DNA of 40,337 nucleotides, from the NCBI RefSeq assembly GCF_001642695.1, contig NZ_LWCC02000082.1, forward strand, positions 1 to 40,337, in the 5' to 3' direction. Below the pieces are notes generated by a model. The model did not search any database. It saw only the letters and a list, made by a program, of their open reading frames with translations, and was not told the origin of the DNA. This DNA is from Streptomyces chilikensis. Lineage in GTDB: Bacteria > Actinomycetota > Actinomycetes > Streptomycetales > Streptomycetaceae. Below, piece after piece: positions 1 through 10,748 of the stretch; the first letter of the stretch is position 1, and each line of letters begins with the position of its first letter. The position numbers and the translations under genes are program-made.

Positions 1-21
1 CCGCGCGCCGGCCGGCCCGGT

Positions 22-1584
22 TCAGCGGAGGCGCAGTCGTGAGGCGAGGGCGGTCAGGGACCGGGCGGTCTCGGCCAGCCCCTGGGCGGCCGCCTCCAGG
101 TCCACGGCGAGGCGGCGCGCCGCGGTGGTGGGGGACGCCGGGACCGGCGTGCCGCGGTAGCCGATGGGGCCCTCGTTCCAGCGCTGGTAGTAGCCGGTGA
201 ACGCCTGCCCGCCGGCCGACTCCGCGAAGCGGACCCGGGCGAGCTGGATCTCCCCCGCGCCGTGGTTGCGGGTGATGTCGAGCCGGTAGTGCCGGTGACC
301 ACCGGCCCCCGCGTCGTCCCTGAGGCCGGCGTCCGTGCCGGTCCCGGCACCGGCGCGGACGGCGAACTCCCGCGTCTGGAACCGCGCCTCGAACACCTCG
401 CCGGTCCGCGTGTCCAGCGGCGTCCAGGTCCGGCCGTCGTGGGAGCCGTAGAGGGTCCAGTCACGGGGGTCGCGGTCGGGGTAGTCGTTCGCCGTCGTCA
501 GGGAGTACGAGGCGACGGCGGCGGGACGGACGAGGGTGAAGTCGAGGCGCGCGACGTCGTCCCGCGCCAGCCACTTGGCGCGGGAGTCCTCGAGGAGGTT
601 GCCGGCCACCTCGTGCGCCTCACGGAACTCGTCGCTCGCCTCCACCCCGGCCACCTCGGCCTCGGCGGAGGCGTCGTGCAGCACGGCCACCCCGGAGTTC
701 CCCCGCTGATCGCGCCAGGTCACCCGCTCGACGGGCACTGCGCCGTCCTCGACCAGCAGCCGCAGCTCCTGGGAGGCGTGCCAGCTCCCGCCCCACCCCT
801 CCTCCGTGCGGAAACGGTGCAGGGGGGCCGTGGTGAGGTTCTCGGTCTCCGCCGTAAACGGCCACCGGCCGGTGAGCCGGCCCCGGTACTCGTACGCCGT
901 GCCGTCCGCCGCGCGGTGACAGCCGTGGAAGTCCGACATGCCGGACTGGAAGCTGACGGCGGCCTCGGCGCCGTCCGCGCCGCGCCAGCCGAGCTGCGCG
1001 GGCAGCGACCGCTCGCCCCGGTCGACGTGGAACAGCAGCCGCGGGGCCGGCTGCCAGGGGGCGGACGCGGCGGCATGGGCCGGACGGCGCTCCGTGCGGT
1101 AGGCGAAGACGGAGTCCCGGGCGGCCTCCGCCGTCCGCGCGCGCTCCGAACGGCCCCGCTCGAAGACGGGGTCCAGGGTGATGCGGTACAGCCGGAGCGC
1201 GGTGCGCGCCTCGGCGGACGACCGTATCTCCAGCGTGTTGGTCCCCTGCTTCAACAGGCGTCCGGGCACCGCGAGGACGTTGTCCTGCGGAAGGTCTCCC
1301 CCGCCCGGCACGATGAGGTTCTCGGCCAGCGCCTCGCCCTGGAACAGCACGTCGACGGGCGCGTGCCCGAGGGAGGGACCGGCCTTGGAGACGAGGGCCG
1401 TGACGGTGAGCGTCGCCTGGGGGACGTCTTGGGGGTCCTCCACCTCGAAGTCCAGCGTGACGGTCCCGCCCGCGTCCACCACCAGGTGGGACCCGGCGGG
1501 CCGGGCCCGGTGGAGCGTGACGTCGGCGTTGGACAGCCGCGCCGGATCGGCGGAGAAGTCCGCGTAGGTGGCCTCGAAGCTCAT
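22..1584 (-). CDS. Discoidin/lectin-like multidomain protein
   Basis: A 520-residue protein of unknown function that appears to be built from carbohydrate-binding-type beta domains. I chose the ATG at 1584 (MSFEATYADF) because the reading frame upstream is low-complexity Arg/Pro-type sequence and a GGGAG lies upstream. Residues about 1-140 look like a jelly-roll domain. The middle (about 190-310) contains Trp/Gly-rich strands such as GWGGSWHASQ. The C-terminal third (about 335-470) has the pattern of an F5/8 type C (discoidin) domain, with WTLYGSHDGRTWTPL followed by HYRLDITRNHGAGEIQLARV. Near the end EGPIGYRGT resembles a motif of OAA-type agglutinins, but that is weak. There is no signal peptide or membrane segment, so it looks cytoplasmic or is secreted by another route. 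The fold guess is inference; the function is not known. Confidence 0.8.
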   Translation of the reverse strand: MSFEATYADFSADPARLSNADVTLHRARPAGSHLVVDAGGTVTLDFEVEDPQDVPQATLTVTALVSKAGPSLGHAPVDVLFQGEALAENLIVPGGGDLPQDNVLAVPGRLLKQGTNTLEIRSSAEARTALRLYRITLDPVFERGRSERARTAEAARDSVFAYRTERRPAHAAASAPWQPAPRLLFHVDRGERSLPAQLGWRGADGAEAAVSFQSGMSDFHGCHRAADGTAYEYRGRLTGRWPFTAETENLTTAPLHRFRTEEGWGGSWHASQELRLLVEDGAVPVERVTWRDQRGNSGVAVLHDASAEAEVAGVEASDEFREAHEVAGNLLEDSRAKWLARDDVARLDFTLVRPAAVASYSLTTANDYPDRDPRDWTLYGSHDGRTWTPLDTRTGEVFEARFQTREFAVRAGAGTGTDAGLRDDAGAGGHRHYRLDITRNHGAGEIQLARVRFAESAGGQAFTGYYQRWNEGPIGYRGTPVPASPTTAARRLAVDLEAAAQGLAETARSLTALASRLRLR

Positions 1585-1707
1585 GGTCTGTCCCACTCCC
1601 GGTCGACGACGGCAGCCGCCCGTCATGGCCGCGGCTGCGATGTGACCGGAAACCTAGTGCGCCGGACCGACAGTCCCGGCCCCGCGGGTCCGTGACCTCA
1701 CGCCGCG

Positions 1708-2256
1708 TCACTCCCCGGACGCCGCCGCGGTGTCGTCGTAGACGAGCAGGCCGTCGTCGCGCAGCCGCACTCCCGCCGTCGGCGGGTGCGGCACCAGCCG
1801 CCCGTCGTGCATCAGGTGGTGCACGGGGACGTGGCGGCTCACCACCGCGTAGTCGGCGATCAGCCGACGGTGGCAGCGCCACCACACCGCCTCGCTGCAC
1901 ATCACCGTGGTCCTGGCCCGGGACGCCTGCTCGAGCAGGGTGGCCATGGCGGCGACGAAGTCGGGGGTCCGCGTGTGCGCGGCGTAGCCCCGGAAGGACG
2001 CGTTGCGCCAGACCACGTCGGGGGAGTCGGGCGTCGGCTTGCGGAAACCGCCGAGGGCGGCCTCCCAGCGGTAGGCGATGCCGTCGTCCGGCAGCCACCG
2101 GGCGAGCCGGTCACGGGCGAGGTGGGGACTGCGGCGGCTGCCCGGCGCGGTGCGCACGTCGACCACGGCGGTGACGTGCGCGTCGTGGAGCAGGCGGAGC
2201 ACCTCCTCCTGCCCGGCGGTGCCGTGCCCGAGGGTGAGCAGACCTGTCGTGTCCAT
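1708..2256 (-). CDS. DUF488 family protein
   Basis: A 182-residue DUF488 protein. The family signature is visible in order: LTLGHGT at the N-terminus, VDVRTAPGSRRSP near residue 32-44, ALGGFRKP, RGYAAHTRTPDF, and VMCSEAVWWRCHRRLIADY near residue 125-140 with the conserved Cys and Cys-His-Arg cluster. The start at 2256 follows GGTGGGAG at good spacing. DUF488 proteins are small single-domain proteins of unresolved biochemical role; I do not assign a reaction. It is transcribed in the same direction as the preceding gene but is separated by about 120 nt, and it lies just outside the first defence gene on the other side. Confidence 0.9.
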   Translation of the reverse strand: MDTTGLLTLGHGTAGQEEVLRLLHDAHVTAVVDVRTAPGSRRSPHLARDRLARWLPDDGIAYRWEAALGGFRKPTPDSPDVVWRNASFRGYAAHTRTPDFVAAMATLLEQASRARTTVMCSEAVWWRCHRRLIADYAVVSRHVPVHHLMHDGRLVPHPPTAGVRLRDDGLLVYDDTAAASGE

Positions 2257-2424
2257 GTGCTCCCACCACCGTGTGCCGCCCGTTCGTCCTGTCATGGGTA
2301 CCCCAGCGCGCGCCCGCCGTGCGGGCGGCCGGCAGAGGGCCGGGGGACGCCGAGGGCCCTCCCGCCGGGGCGACAAAGTTGCCGCGGAGGCAGGGACGAC
2401 GCCGGGCCGCTGGAGTTTCTCCTG

Positions 2425-2458
2425 CTGCGGGCCGACCGGTTTTCCGGCCGGCCCGCAG
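2425..2458 (-). terminator. Terminator of the DUF262 gene
   Basis: A 15-bp stem CTGCGGGCCGACCGG / CCGGCCGGCCCGCAG with one non-Watson-Crick pair and a TTTT loop lies 27 nt past the stop codon of the leftward DUF262-HNH gene. No clear U-tract follows, which is usual for Streptomyces terminators. Confidence 0.7.
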
Positions 2459-2484
2459 TCGTCAACCGCTTCCGCCGACGAACG

Positions 2485-4431
2485 TCAGGCGGCCTGGCCC
2501 GTGTGCAGATTGCCGATGAAACGACGCAGGGCTTCGACGCTGTGGAAGACCCGGTAGTCGTTCGCCTCGAGCGCTGCCTGCTCCGCGGGCGCCGTCTCGG
2601 GGACGAGCACGACGGGGTCGCCGACCTCCGCCTGGAGGCCCTGCGGCCAGAAGGCGACGGCCACGAGAATCGGGCTGCCGGTCACGGGGTCGGTCACCTC
2701 GCTGTCCAGCTCGGGTGCGGCGAACCCCCGGTCCTCCAGGTCCACCAGCAAGGCCGTGAGCCCGGGCATGTCCTCGTCGTCCGCCGACACCTCCGAGACC
2801 GGTGCAGCCGACTTGAGGACCGTGGCGGCGGGAAGAGCCAGACCGACCGGGGAGGGGCCCTCAAGCAGCTTGGTGAGGAAGCTGTTCGCCGCTTCGGCGA
2901 GAAGCTCGCGGCGTGCGGCCAGGAACGAACGGTAGGCGTCGAGCCGCCACAGGTCGGGATCCGTGGGGATCCACTGGGATTCGAGAGCTCCCGGCACACG
3001 CTGGGCGATCTCCGGCAGGTAATCCTCCGGTCGCTTGGCGCTGATCTGCAGGTTGGTGTCCTGGGTGAGGAAGCAGAAGTTGGCGACTGCGTTGACCTCG
3101 GCCCTGCTGTAACCGTGCTTGTACAGCAGGGCCTTGGGGAAGATGTGGTGCACCTGGAGCGAGCTCAGTTTGCCGAGCATGCCGTCCTTTAGCGGGACAC
3201 CACTGGCCAGGTCCTGAGCGCCATGGACACGGGACAACATGTAGAGCAGCGGGTAGAAGCGGGACCCCATGCTGGAACTCTGGAAGTCGTCGGGCCGCAC
3301 TTCGAGGCGGCCACCCCGGCTCTGTCGCAAGGTGTCGATGAGGCGGTCGACTCCGCCGGCGTCGACCGCCTCGAGGTCCTGGTTCAGAGCGGTCTCCGTG
3401 GCACCCGTGTGGCGGCCCCACAGGAAGCTGTGCACGAACCAGTAGAAGAGCCGATCGCGGGTCATCGCGTCCGGGAACTTGCCGGAGTGGTGGTGCAGTA
3501 GTCGGCTCATGACGGGGAAGGCGGCCCGGCCGTTGAGCACGCGACCGTGGTCGAGCCCCAGGCGGCCGCCGAGGGCGTTGAGCAGATAGCTGGTCGATTC
3601 GATGGTCTGCCGCAGACCGGTCTGGAAGTCCGCCACCTCGACATCGGCGAGCTTGGAGAACTGCGCCTCCCCGGTCAGCACCGCGTTGACGTTGCGTAGC
3701 AGCCAGTCGAGCTTGAAGCTGAAACCGGCGTCCGACCAGCTCCGCAAGGCTTCGTTCATGGTCGGCCGTGCGTCCGGCCACGACGCGCAAATGGCTGCGA
3801 GAGCCAGGTCACCCTTGGACAGCTTGGTTCCGCCGGAGTTCACCCGGTTGAAGATCTCCACGACGACATCGATGGTCTTGTCCTCACCGGTGACCTCGTC
3901 GATGTGAATGCTGCGGTCCTTGATCTGCGTGATCCGGTTCAACCGCTCGATGTAGACGGTCACCAGGGATGCGTCACTGGCCGTCAGCGCGGTGACGGCC
4001 GGCAGATGCGAGCCCAGCCCGCCCTGGAAGAGCGCGGTGACATCGACCCAGAGCGGGTTGTCCTTCATCTTGGCCGGGGCGTAGAACTCGAATGCCTCCG
4101 TCTCCAAATTGAAGTGCAGCCCTGTCAAGGCCGACGGGTTGCCTTCGAAGAAGCGCGGTGCGCGGCCCCGGGTGACGCCGTACAGGGTGGTCACGCGTTG
4201 CTGGCCGTCAAGCAGAAGTTGTACGGTGCCGTCCTTCTCCGGGCTGCCGCCACGTGTACTCGCGCTCTCCGCCTTGGTGCTCCACGTGAGGAACCCGCCG
4301 ATGGGGTAACCGCGGTAGAGCGACTGGAAGAAGCCGCGAACCTGGTCACGTGTCCAGACGTAGCCGCGCTGGAACTCAGGGAGGGCGATGTCCCCGGAGT
4401 CGATCTTGTACAGGATCTGCGAAATCTGCAT
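2485..4431 (-). CDS. DUF262-HNH nuclease, GmrSD/BrxU-like
   Basis: A 648-residue protein of the DUF262 type. The N-terminal domain has LPEFQRGYVW (about 17-26) and the ParB/Srx-superfamily motif DGQQR at 75-79, which in GmrS-like and BrxU proteins belongs to the nucleotide-binding/hydrolysing site. A helical middle leads to an HNH/DUF1524-like motif VHHIFPKALL near 427 and a downstream Asn-rich segment (ANFCFLTQDTNLQIS). Family members act as type IV or phage-restricting nucleases, often on modified DNA; the target here is unknown. After the HNH domain about 150 residues remain, with an extra alpha/beta tail (VAVAFWPQGLQ, VVLVPE, DYRVFHSVEALRRFI) that is not part of the minimal family. The ATG at 4431 was chosen because similarity to DUF262 begins there (MQISQIL). 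It is a single gene with its own terminator. Confidence 0.88.
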   Translation of the reverse strand: MQISQILYKIDSGDIALPEFQRGYVWTRDQVRGFFQSLYRGYPIGGFLTWSTKAESASTRGGSPEKDGTVQLLLDGQQRVTTLYGVTRGRAPRFFEGNPSALTGLHFNLETEAFEFYAPAKMKDNPLWVDVTALFQGGLGSHLPAVTALTASDASLVTVYIERLNRITQIKDRSIHIDEVTGEDKTIDVVVEIFNRVNSGGTKLSKGDLALAAICASWPDARPTMNEALRSWSDAGFSFKLDWLLRNVNAVLTGEAQFSKLADVEVADFQTGLRQTIESTSYLLNALGGRLGLDHGRVLNGRAAFPVMSRLLHHHSGKFPDAMTRDRLFYWFVHSFLWGRHTGATETALNQDLEAVDAGGVDRLIDTLRQSRGGRLEVRPDDFQSSSMGSRFYPLLYMLSRVHGAQDLASGVPLKDGMLGKLSSLQVHHIFPKALLYKHGYSRAEVNAVANFCFLTQDTNLQISAKRPEDYLPEIAQRVPGALESQWIPTDPDLWRLDAYRSFLAARRELLAEAANSFLTKLLEGPSPVGLALPAATVLKSAAPVSEVSADDEDMPGLTALLVDLEDRGFAAPELDSEVTDPVTGSPILVAVAFWPQGLQAEVGDPVVLVPETAPAEQAALEANDYRVFHSVEALRRFIGNLHTGQAA

Positions 4432-4561
4432 GCCATGCCTCTTCGTGAGCCCGCCACGGATCCGCGCCGGGAGGTTGTCGCTGGAGCAACGGTGCCGACA
4501 CGCAGGGAGGTTACGCCGTTCTACGGCTCTGCCTCCGGCGTAACGGCGGAAAGCGGTCCCC

Positions 4562-4951
4562 TCACCCGCCCAGCGCCACCGTGGCCGCCCGGCCGCCCCA
4601 TCCACCTCCGGGCGTGCGCCACAGGACGTGTACGGAGAAGGCGTCGTGGACGGCCTTGGCGGACCAGTCCTCGGCGGCCGCGATTTCGAGCGACCGGAGG
4701 AGGCCGGCCGGCGGCACGGGGGACGGAGCGGGGACGGGTGCGGGTGCGGGAGCGGTCCGGGTGGTGAACACGGGCGCGGTTCCTTCTACTCGGGCCGCGG
4801 AGCGAGTCCGGTCAGGAGCCTGCCGCCCGGCGTCGGCCAGGCGGGCGCGGAGCGCTTCGCGCGCCGTGGGCAGCGCCTCGGCCCAACCGGACCGCACGAG
4901 CCGGATGCGGAGACCGTCGCCCCTGGTGCTCGTACGCGTGGGGCTGCCCAT
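4562..4951 (-). CDS. Hypothetical protein, Ala/Pro-rich linker
   Basis: A 129-residue protein that I do not recognise. An Arg-rich N-terminal half (IRLVRSGWAEALPTAREALRA) is joined by an Ala-Pro repeat linker (about residues 67-82) to a short C-terminal segment ending in a Gly-rich tail. There is no signal peptide or membrane helix. It starts 28 nt after the stop of the upstream leftward small gene, so the two are probably co-transcribed. The Shine-Dalgarno is weak (AGAGAGGAA, distant). The coding call rests on frame continuity and operon position and is moderate. Confidence 0.5.
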   Translation of the reverse strand: MGSPTRTSTRGDGLRIRLVRSGWAEALPTAREALRARLADAGRQAPDRTRSAARVEGTAPVFTTRTAPAPAPVPAPSPVPPAGLLRSLEIAAAEDWSAKAVHDAFSVHVLWRTPGGGWGGRAATVALGG

Positions 4952-4979
4952 GTGTGCTGCTGTTCCTCTCTCTGCGGCC

Positions 4980-5186
4980 TCACGACCGGGTGGTCTTGTC
5001 GTCGAGGGCCGTGGGCGTCTCGTCGTCCGCTTTCTCGGGGCGCTCGAATTGAAGGCTGACGTGCGAAAAGCGCAGCCGGTTCTCCTTCATGGAGACGGTC
5101 ATTCGGGCGAGGAAGCCCTGTCGCGCGATGGTGAGGCACTCACCGTCGAAGACGATCCGGCCGCCGAGGCCGCGCAGTTCCAGCAT
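4980..5186 (-). CDS. Short DUF4429-like protein, probably truncated
   Basis: A 68-residue protein whose N-terminal half (GGRIVFDGECLTIARQGFLARMTV) resembles the beginning of DUF4429 domains, which usually continue for roughly another 40 residues of beta strands (an ITAVQWKPAG-type segment). Here the sequence diverges after residue 30 and ends in an acidic/Thr-rich tail, so it looks like a truncated or decayed copy. The start has a good GGAGAAC site 3-9 nt upstream, so it may still be translated. The family assignment comes from remembered pattern, not a search. Confidence 0.5.
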   Translation of the reverse strand: MLELRGLGGRIVFDGECLTIARQGFLARMTVSMKENRLRFSHVSLQFERPEKADDETPTALDDKTTRS

Positions 5187-5290
5187 GGTGTTCTCCGGGA
5201 ATGTCGAGTCGGTCGGGTTGAGGGCAATCGGTCAGGCGCCGCAGCCTGGCCTGGGGACTGGTCCGCGCGTCAGGCGTGCGGCGTCGGTCT

Positions 5291-5899
5291 TCAGTCGCCG
5301 AGGCTGAAGGCGAGGCTGCCGGCGCGGAGGTCTTCCTCGGTCTGAGTGAGGCCTCCACGGTGGGACACCTCGACGGTGTAGAACTTCGAGCCGGGCGTGA
5401 TGTCGTCGACCGTGAAGGGGAACTCGCAGCCCGCATCGGTCTTCTCGCCGAGGCTGAGAAGCCCCATCGCGACGAGGGTGCCGTCCGCGTCCGTGACGGT
5501 GACCTGCGTGCCGAAATCGATGTCGGAGTAGCCGCCCGTTCCTGAGCAGATCTCTCCGGCGTCCAGGCCCGCGCCGGCGTCCTGGAGGGTGAGCGTCCCG
5601 TCTGTGCTGAACGGCGTCGCTGTCTCCTCTGGCTGATCGGCGGCCGTCGCCTCTGCGGAACGGGTTTGCGCCTCCTCGGCGGCAGCCGCCTCCTTTGCCG
5701 TACCTGCACCCGTCAGGGATACGCCCGCCCAGCACAGCCCCACGGTGACAGCGCCCGTCACGACGCCGAGGGTCATGGCGGCGCCGCGCGAAAGGCGTGC
5801 CCAGCGGGTGACAGGGGTCGGAGGCTGATCCGGCATGGCTGGTAACGGCTGCGGTTCCGGCTGCTCGGGAGCGGACGGGGGTGGCTCCGGGTGGGACAT
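5291..5899 (-). CDS. Membrane-anchored protein, Pro-rich cytoplasmic tail
   Basis: A 202-residue protein with a Pro-rich cytoplasmic N-terminus (about 1-30), an Arg-flanked transmembrane helix (about 40-64, GAAMTLGVVTGAVTVGLCWAGVSL), and an external domain with two Cys (GEICSGTGG and DAGCEFPF) likely to form a disulfide. The outer domain contains alternating strands (TQVTVTDADGTLVAMG, KFYTVEVSHRGGLTQTEEDL) and resembles small Streptomyces secreted/lipoprotein-like domains of unknown role. The ATG at 5899 was chosen for the AGAGGAAG site upstream; upstream sequence in frame is Pro/Arg low-complexity. Function unknown. Confidence 0.75.
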   Translation of the reverse strand: MSHPEPPPSAPEQPEPQPLPAMPDQPPTPVTRWARLSRGAAMTLGVVTGAVTVGLCWAGVSLTGAGTAKEAAAAEEAQTRSAEATAADQPEETATPFSTDGTLTLQDAGAGLDAGEICSGTGGYSDIDFGTQVTVTDADGTLVAMGLLSLGEKTDAGCEFPFTVDDITPGSKFYTVEVSHRGGLTQTEEDLRAGSLAFSLGD

Positions 5900-5982
5900 C
5901 TCGAGGGCTTCCTCTCGGTTCGAGGGCGGGAAGGGATGAGGGGAAGGAACGCGGAGCGGAGGACAGAGTGCGCGGAGCACAC

Positions 5983-6025
5983 GGCCGCGGGGGCGGCCTG
6001 GCGAAGATCCGGGCCGCCCCCGGCC
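5983..6025 (-). terminator. Terminator downstream of the 6079-6714 gene
   Basis: GGGGGCGGCC (5989-5998) pairs with GGCCGCCCCC (6012-6021) around a 13-nt loop, and flanking GGCC/GGCC extends the stem. It lies about 55 nt past the stop of the leftward gene ending at 6079 and before the next leftward gene. Confidence 0.6.
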
Positions 6026-6078
6026 TTCCGCCGCGTCCCCCCACGAGCGCGGCGGAGTCTGTGGGGCTGCGGGACCGG

Positions 6079-6714
6079 TCAGCCGACCCTGGTCCACTTC
6101 TGGCAGCCGTTGGTCTCGAAGTACTCGCCCTTGTTGAGCGTCACCCGGCCCTGGCCCTGCAGGTTCTGGTTGGCGATGATCGAGCCGAACTCGCCGGAGG
6201 CGTCCTTGTGCCGGGCCCAGTAGCAGTTGTCGACGAAGCCGCTCCTGTCCGGGCCGGCCGTCTTGTAGGTGCCGGCCTTCATGTCCTCGCCCACGAGGTA
6301 CTGACCGTCACCCTCGACGGTGGTGGGCGGCCCCGGCTTCTTGCTCGGCTTCGGAGGCTTCGGCTTCACCGTCGCCGTCTCGGTGACGGTGACGGCGGGC
6401 TCCGGCTCGGGATCGGCGGTCACGGTGACCCGGGGAGCGGGCTTGGCCGAGCCGGCGTTGGCCTTGGAGCTGCTCTCGCCGTCACTGCCGCCCATGCCCA
6501 CACCGATCAGGAAGGCGAGGAACGCCGTCGCGCCATGGGTGAGCCACTTCTTCCCGCGCGAGGGCTTGCCCCCCGGAAGCGGCGGCTGCCCCGGCCCGGT
6601 CGGCGGAAGGTACGGAGCCGTGGGCGGCACCGGGGGAACGGCACCCGCCTGCGTCAAGGCGTGGGCGCCAGGGAACTGGGATCCGCCGGGCGGTGTCGGG
6701 AACGTCTGGCTCAT
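6079..6714 (-). CDS. Single-pass membrane protein with small exported domain
   Basis: A 211-residue protein with a Pro/Gly-rich cytoplasmic N-terminus (about 1-55), a transmembrane helix (KKWLTHGATAFLAFLIGVGMGG, about 63-84), a charged/Pro-Lys linker, and a C-terminal domain of about 75 residues (from YLVGEDMKAGTYKTAGP to the end) with two Cys and an NCYWARH motif. This C-terminal domain is common in Streptomyces membrane and lipoproteins of unknown role. The start at 6714 follows GGAGGG. It is divergent from the restriction operon and shares its upstream region, so the operator at 6794-6811 could also affect it. Confidence 0.8.
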   Translation of the reverse strand: MSQTFPTPPGGSQFPGAHALTQAGAVPPVPPTAPYLPPTGPGQPPLPGGKPSRGKKWLTHGATAFLAFLIGVGMGGSDGESSSKANAGSAKPAPRVTVTADPEPEPAVTVTETATVKPKPPKPSKKPGPPTTVEGDGQYLVGEDMKAGTYKTAGPDRSGFVDNCYWARHKDASGEFGSIIANQNLQGQGRVTLNKGEYFETNGCQKWTRVG

Positions 6715-6793
6715 CGAAGAGGCCCTCCGGGGCGTCGTGGCACTTGGTCCCCACAAGGTGCCTGCGTTTTCCGGTAACGACTTCACCAGGCCG

Positions 6794-6811
6794 TGATAAC
6801 CCCTATTATCA
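6794..6811. promoter_or_regulatory. Operator shared with the second module (copy 1)
   Basis: TGATAACCCCTATTATCA, an interrupted palindrome with TGATAA/TTATCA arms and a 6-bp centre. Sixteen of 18 bases match the site at 24413-24430; the only differences are the two bases after CCCC. It lies 122 nt before the GTG of the first gene of the type I operon and 79 nt from the start of the divergent membrane-protein gene. Confidence 0.65.
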
Positions 6812-6843
6812 GAACCTCTTCAGGCAGATGAAGATCATCGCGG

Positions 6844-6849
6844 TAAGGT
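6844..6849 (+). promoter_or_regulatory. Putative -10 element of the type I operon
   Basis: TAAGGT followed by GCT, 32 nt after the operator. The corresponding place in the second module carries TACGGT followed by GCT at almost the same distance (33 nt). No good TTGACA-like -35 is present, which would fit a promoter that needs a regulator. Confidence 0.4.
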
Positions 6850-6933
6850 GCTCACACCGCTCGTCTGGAGGGAGGGCGGCCCGGCACCGAGATCTCGATG
6901 CCGGCGACGGGAACACGAAGGGGGAGCGGTCCG

Positions 6934-9075
6934 GTGACAGTTCAGACGGCAATCTCGCCCATCCTGCCCGAACCGTCGGCCTGGCGGATCACCTACGCCG
7001 AAATCGCCGCCCTCGCGCAGGTCAAGCGGCCCGTGCCGACGACCTGGGCACGCCGTCACGCGGACTTCCCCCCGCCCGTCGCCCACGAGGACGGACGTCC
7101 CCTCTTCGACGCCCGGGCCGTCGTCGACTGGCTGGCCGCCACCGGCCGCGGCAACACCGACTCCGGCCGTCTGCGCGCCGAGCTCGCTCTGCACACCCTC
7201 GCCGCCTGGCGCACCCCGGCCCTGCCCGGGTCCGCGCTGATCGGCGCACTCACCTCCCTGGTCTGCCTGCACCAGCAGCTCGACGCCCCCGTCGCCGACG
7301 GCCGTCCCTGGCAGAGCCTCCTCGAGCGGGCCACCGAGCTCGACGCCGAGGACCAGTACCTCCTCGCCGAACTGCGCGCCGTCCCCGACCCGGACCACAC
7401 CGGTCCCGCTCTCGCCGAACTCGCCGACGAACTCGTCGACGCGGCGTACAACCCCGCCGAGGCGTTCGACTGGATCCTCCAGTCCTGCCACCGCCTCGGC
7501 GCCCGCGACCTGGCCGCCGACGAACCCGCACCCGCCGTGGCACGGGCCCTCGCCGCGCTCTCCGGCATCGGCACCCTCGACGAGGAATCGACGGTCGCCG
7601 TCCCACACGCCCGCGCCGGCGACCTCCTCGCCGCCCTCCACGACCACGCCGCCGAGGACTCCGGCCACGTCTACCTGGCCGCCGATCCCGACCTCGCCCG
7701 CGTCCGCCTCCTGCGGCGGCGGATGCTCGTGCGCGGACTGTACGAGTTCCATCTCGACATCGCGCAGGGCAAGGACATCGACGCCGACGAGTGGGGCTAC
7801 CCGGACCTCCTCCTCTGCGCCCTTCCTTACGAGGCAGCCGAGAGCCGCGACCCCAAGGCCGTTCTGGAGCAGGTCGCCGACCTCACCGACTACCTCGCCA
7901 CCGGCTCCACCGCCGTCGTCCTCGGCCCCGCCGACGTCCTCACAGGTCCCCTCGAACGGCACGGCGACGCCGACCGCCTGCGCCGCTCCTTCCTGGAGCC
8001 CGGCCTGCTCAAGGCCGCCATCAGCCTGCCCGACGGTGCCTTCCCCTCCCGCCCCGGCTACCGCACCGCCGTCTGGATCCTCACCCGTGTGCCCCAGGAC
8101 CAGCGGACCGGCCGTATCCTCCTCGCCGACTACTCCGCCCAGCCGCTCACCGAACCGGTGCTGGACGCCCTCGCCGAGGACATCGCCATCTGGCGTGACT
8201 CGGGCTGGCGCGGTGACCGCCGCCACGCTCTCCGGAACGCCGCGATCGTCCCGGCCATGGACCTCGACGAGCGACCTGGCTCGGCCTTCCTCCCGCACCA
8301 GCGCTCGGCGGAGGCCCGGTACACGCGCACGGTCACCGAGCGGCCTGCACGCATCAGCGACCTTGAGCAGCGCCTGGCCGACCTTCACCGGCGCTCCCAC
8401 AGCGTCGCCGCCGATCTCCGCGCCGCGGTCCGCCTCCAGGCGGTCCTGCGTCCCGAGGACCAGTCGGTTCGCCGTACGACCGTGCGCCGCCTGGTGGAGC
8501 AGCGCCGTCTGCGGCGGCGGCCCGGTCACCGGATAGCTCCCGAGCACATGCGGGCTGCCGGTCACCATCCCGTGCTCGGCCCGGACGAGATTCTCGGCGC
8601 CGTCCGGCTCGGCAGCCGCCGGATCGACCGCGGTTTACTCCTCACCGCGTACGACCACGCCGAATTCACCGAGCCCGGTGACATCGTCGTGACGTCCAGC
8701 CCTCGCTTCGGCGTTCACGTCGACACCGAAGGCCTGTCGGTCGTCACCGCCCCGGCACGGATTCTCCGTGTCTTGCCTGACGCCGACCCGCCGCTGCGGC
8801 CGCGGGTGCTGGCAGCCCTGCTGCAGGCGGCGGCCGCCGAGCACGCCCGCACCCGTGGTGCGGTGCGGGCCTCGCGGGCCCTCGAGGAGCTGAGCATCCC
8901 CGACCTCGGCCGGGCCGAGACCGAGCGGTACGACGCCGTGCTGGCCGAGATCGAGAACCGGGCGGCACTGCTCCGGGAGCAGACCGACGCCCTTGAGGAC
9001 CTCACCCGCACCATGGCCGCCGGCATGGCCGACGGCACCCTGACCATCCAGCACCTTTCCGACCCGGACGCCTGA
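6934..9075 (+). CDS. HTH-pseudomethylase-TRD protein heading the type I operon
   Basis: A 713-residue protein organised like an N6-adenine methyltransferase but lacking its catalytic motifs. Residues about 15-60 form a winged-helix/MerR-like DNA-binding segment ([20 protein letters not shown]). The central domain follows the HsdM layout, but no DPxxGSG motif I is present, and the position of motif IV ([DN]PP[FY]) reads ALPY near 296-299. The C-terminal 200 residues resemble an HsdS target-recognition half ([17 protein letters not shown]) with a closing helix ([18 protein letters not shown]). The GTG at 6934 was preferred to the upstream ATG at 6898 because AAGGGGGAG stands just before it. It is 41 nt ahead of hsdM, so it probably contributes DNA recognition or regulation rather than methylation. 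Catalytic inactivity is inference. Confidence 0.85.
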   Translation: MTVQTAISPILPEPSAWRITYAEIAALAQVKRPVPTTWARRHADFPPPVAHEDGRPLFDARAVVDWLAATGRGNTDSGRLRAELALHTLAAWRTPALPGSALIGALTSLVCLHQQLDAPVADGRPWQSLLERATELDAEDQYLLAELRAVPDPDHTGPALAELADELVDAAYNPAEAFDWILQSCHRLGARDLAADEPAPAVARALAALSGIGTLDEESTVAVPHARAGDLLAALHDHAAEDSGHVYLAADPDLARVRLLRRRMLVRGLYEFHLDIAQGKDIDADEWGYPDLLLCALPYEAAESRDPKAVLEQVADLTDYLATGSTAVVLGPADVLTGPLERHGDADRLRRSFLEPGLLKAAISLPDGAFPSRPGYRTAVWILTRVPQDQRTGRILLADYSAQPLTEPVLDALAEDIAIWRDSGWRGDRRHALRNAAIVPAMDLDERPGSAFLPHQRSAEARYTRTVTERPARISDLEQRLADLHRRSHSVAADLRAAVRLQAVLRPEDQSVRRTTVRRLVEQRRLRRRPGHRIAPEHMRAAGHHPVLGPDEILGAVRLGSRRIDRGLLLTAYDHAEFTEPGDIVVTSSPRFGVHVDTEGLSVVTAPARILRVLPDADPPLRPRVLAALLQAAAAEHARTRGAVRASRALEELSIPDLGRAETERYDAVLAEIENRAALLREQTDALEDLTRTMAAGMADGTLTIQHLSDPDA

Positions 9076-9116
9076 CCGCGACCGCGTCCATCCGAACGAA
9101 GGAGAGAGCCGACCCC

Positions 9117-10734
<1,618 letters not shown>

Positions 10735-10748
<14 letters not shown>

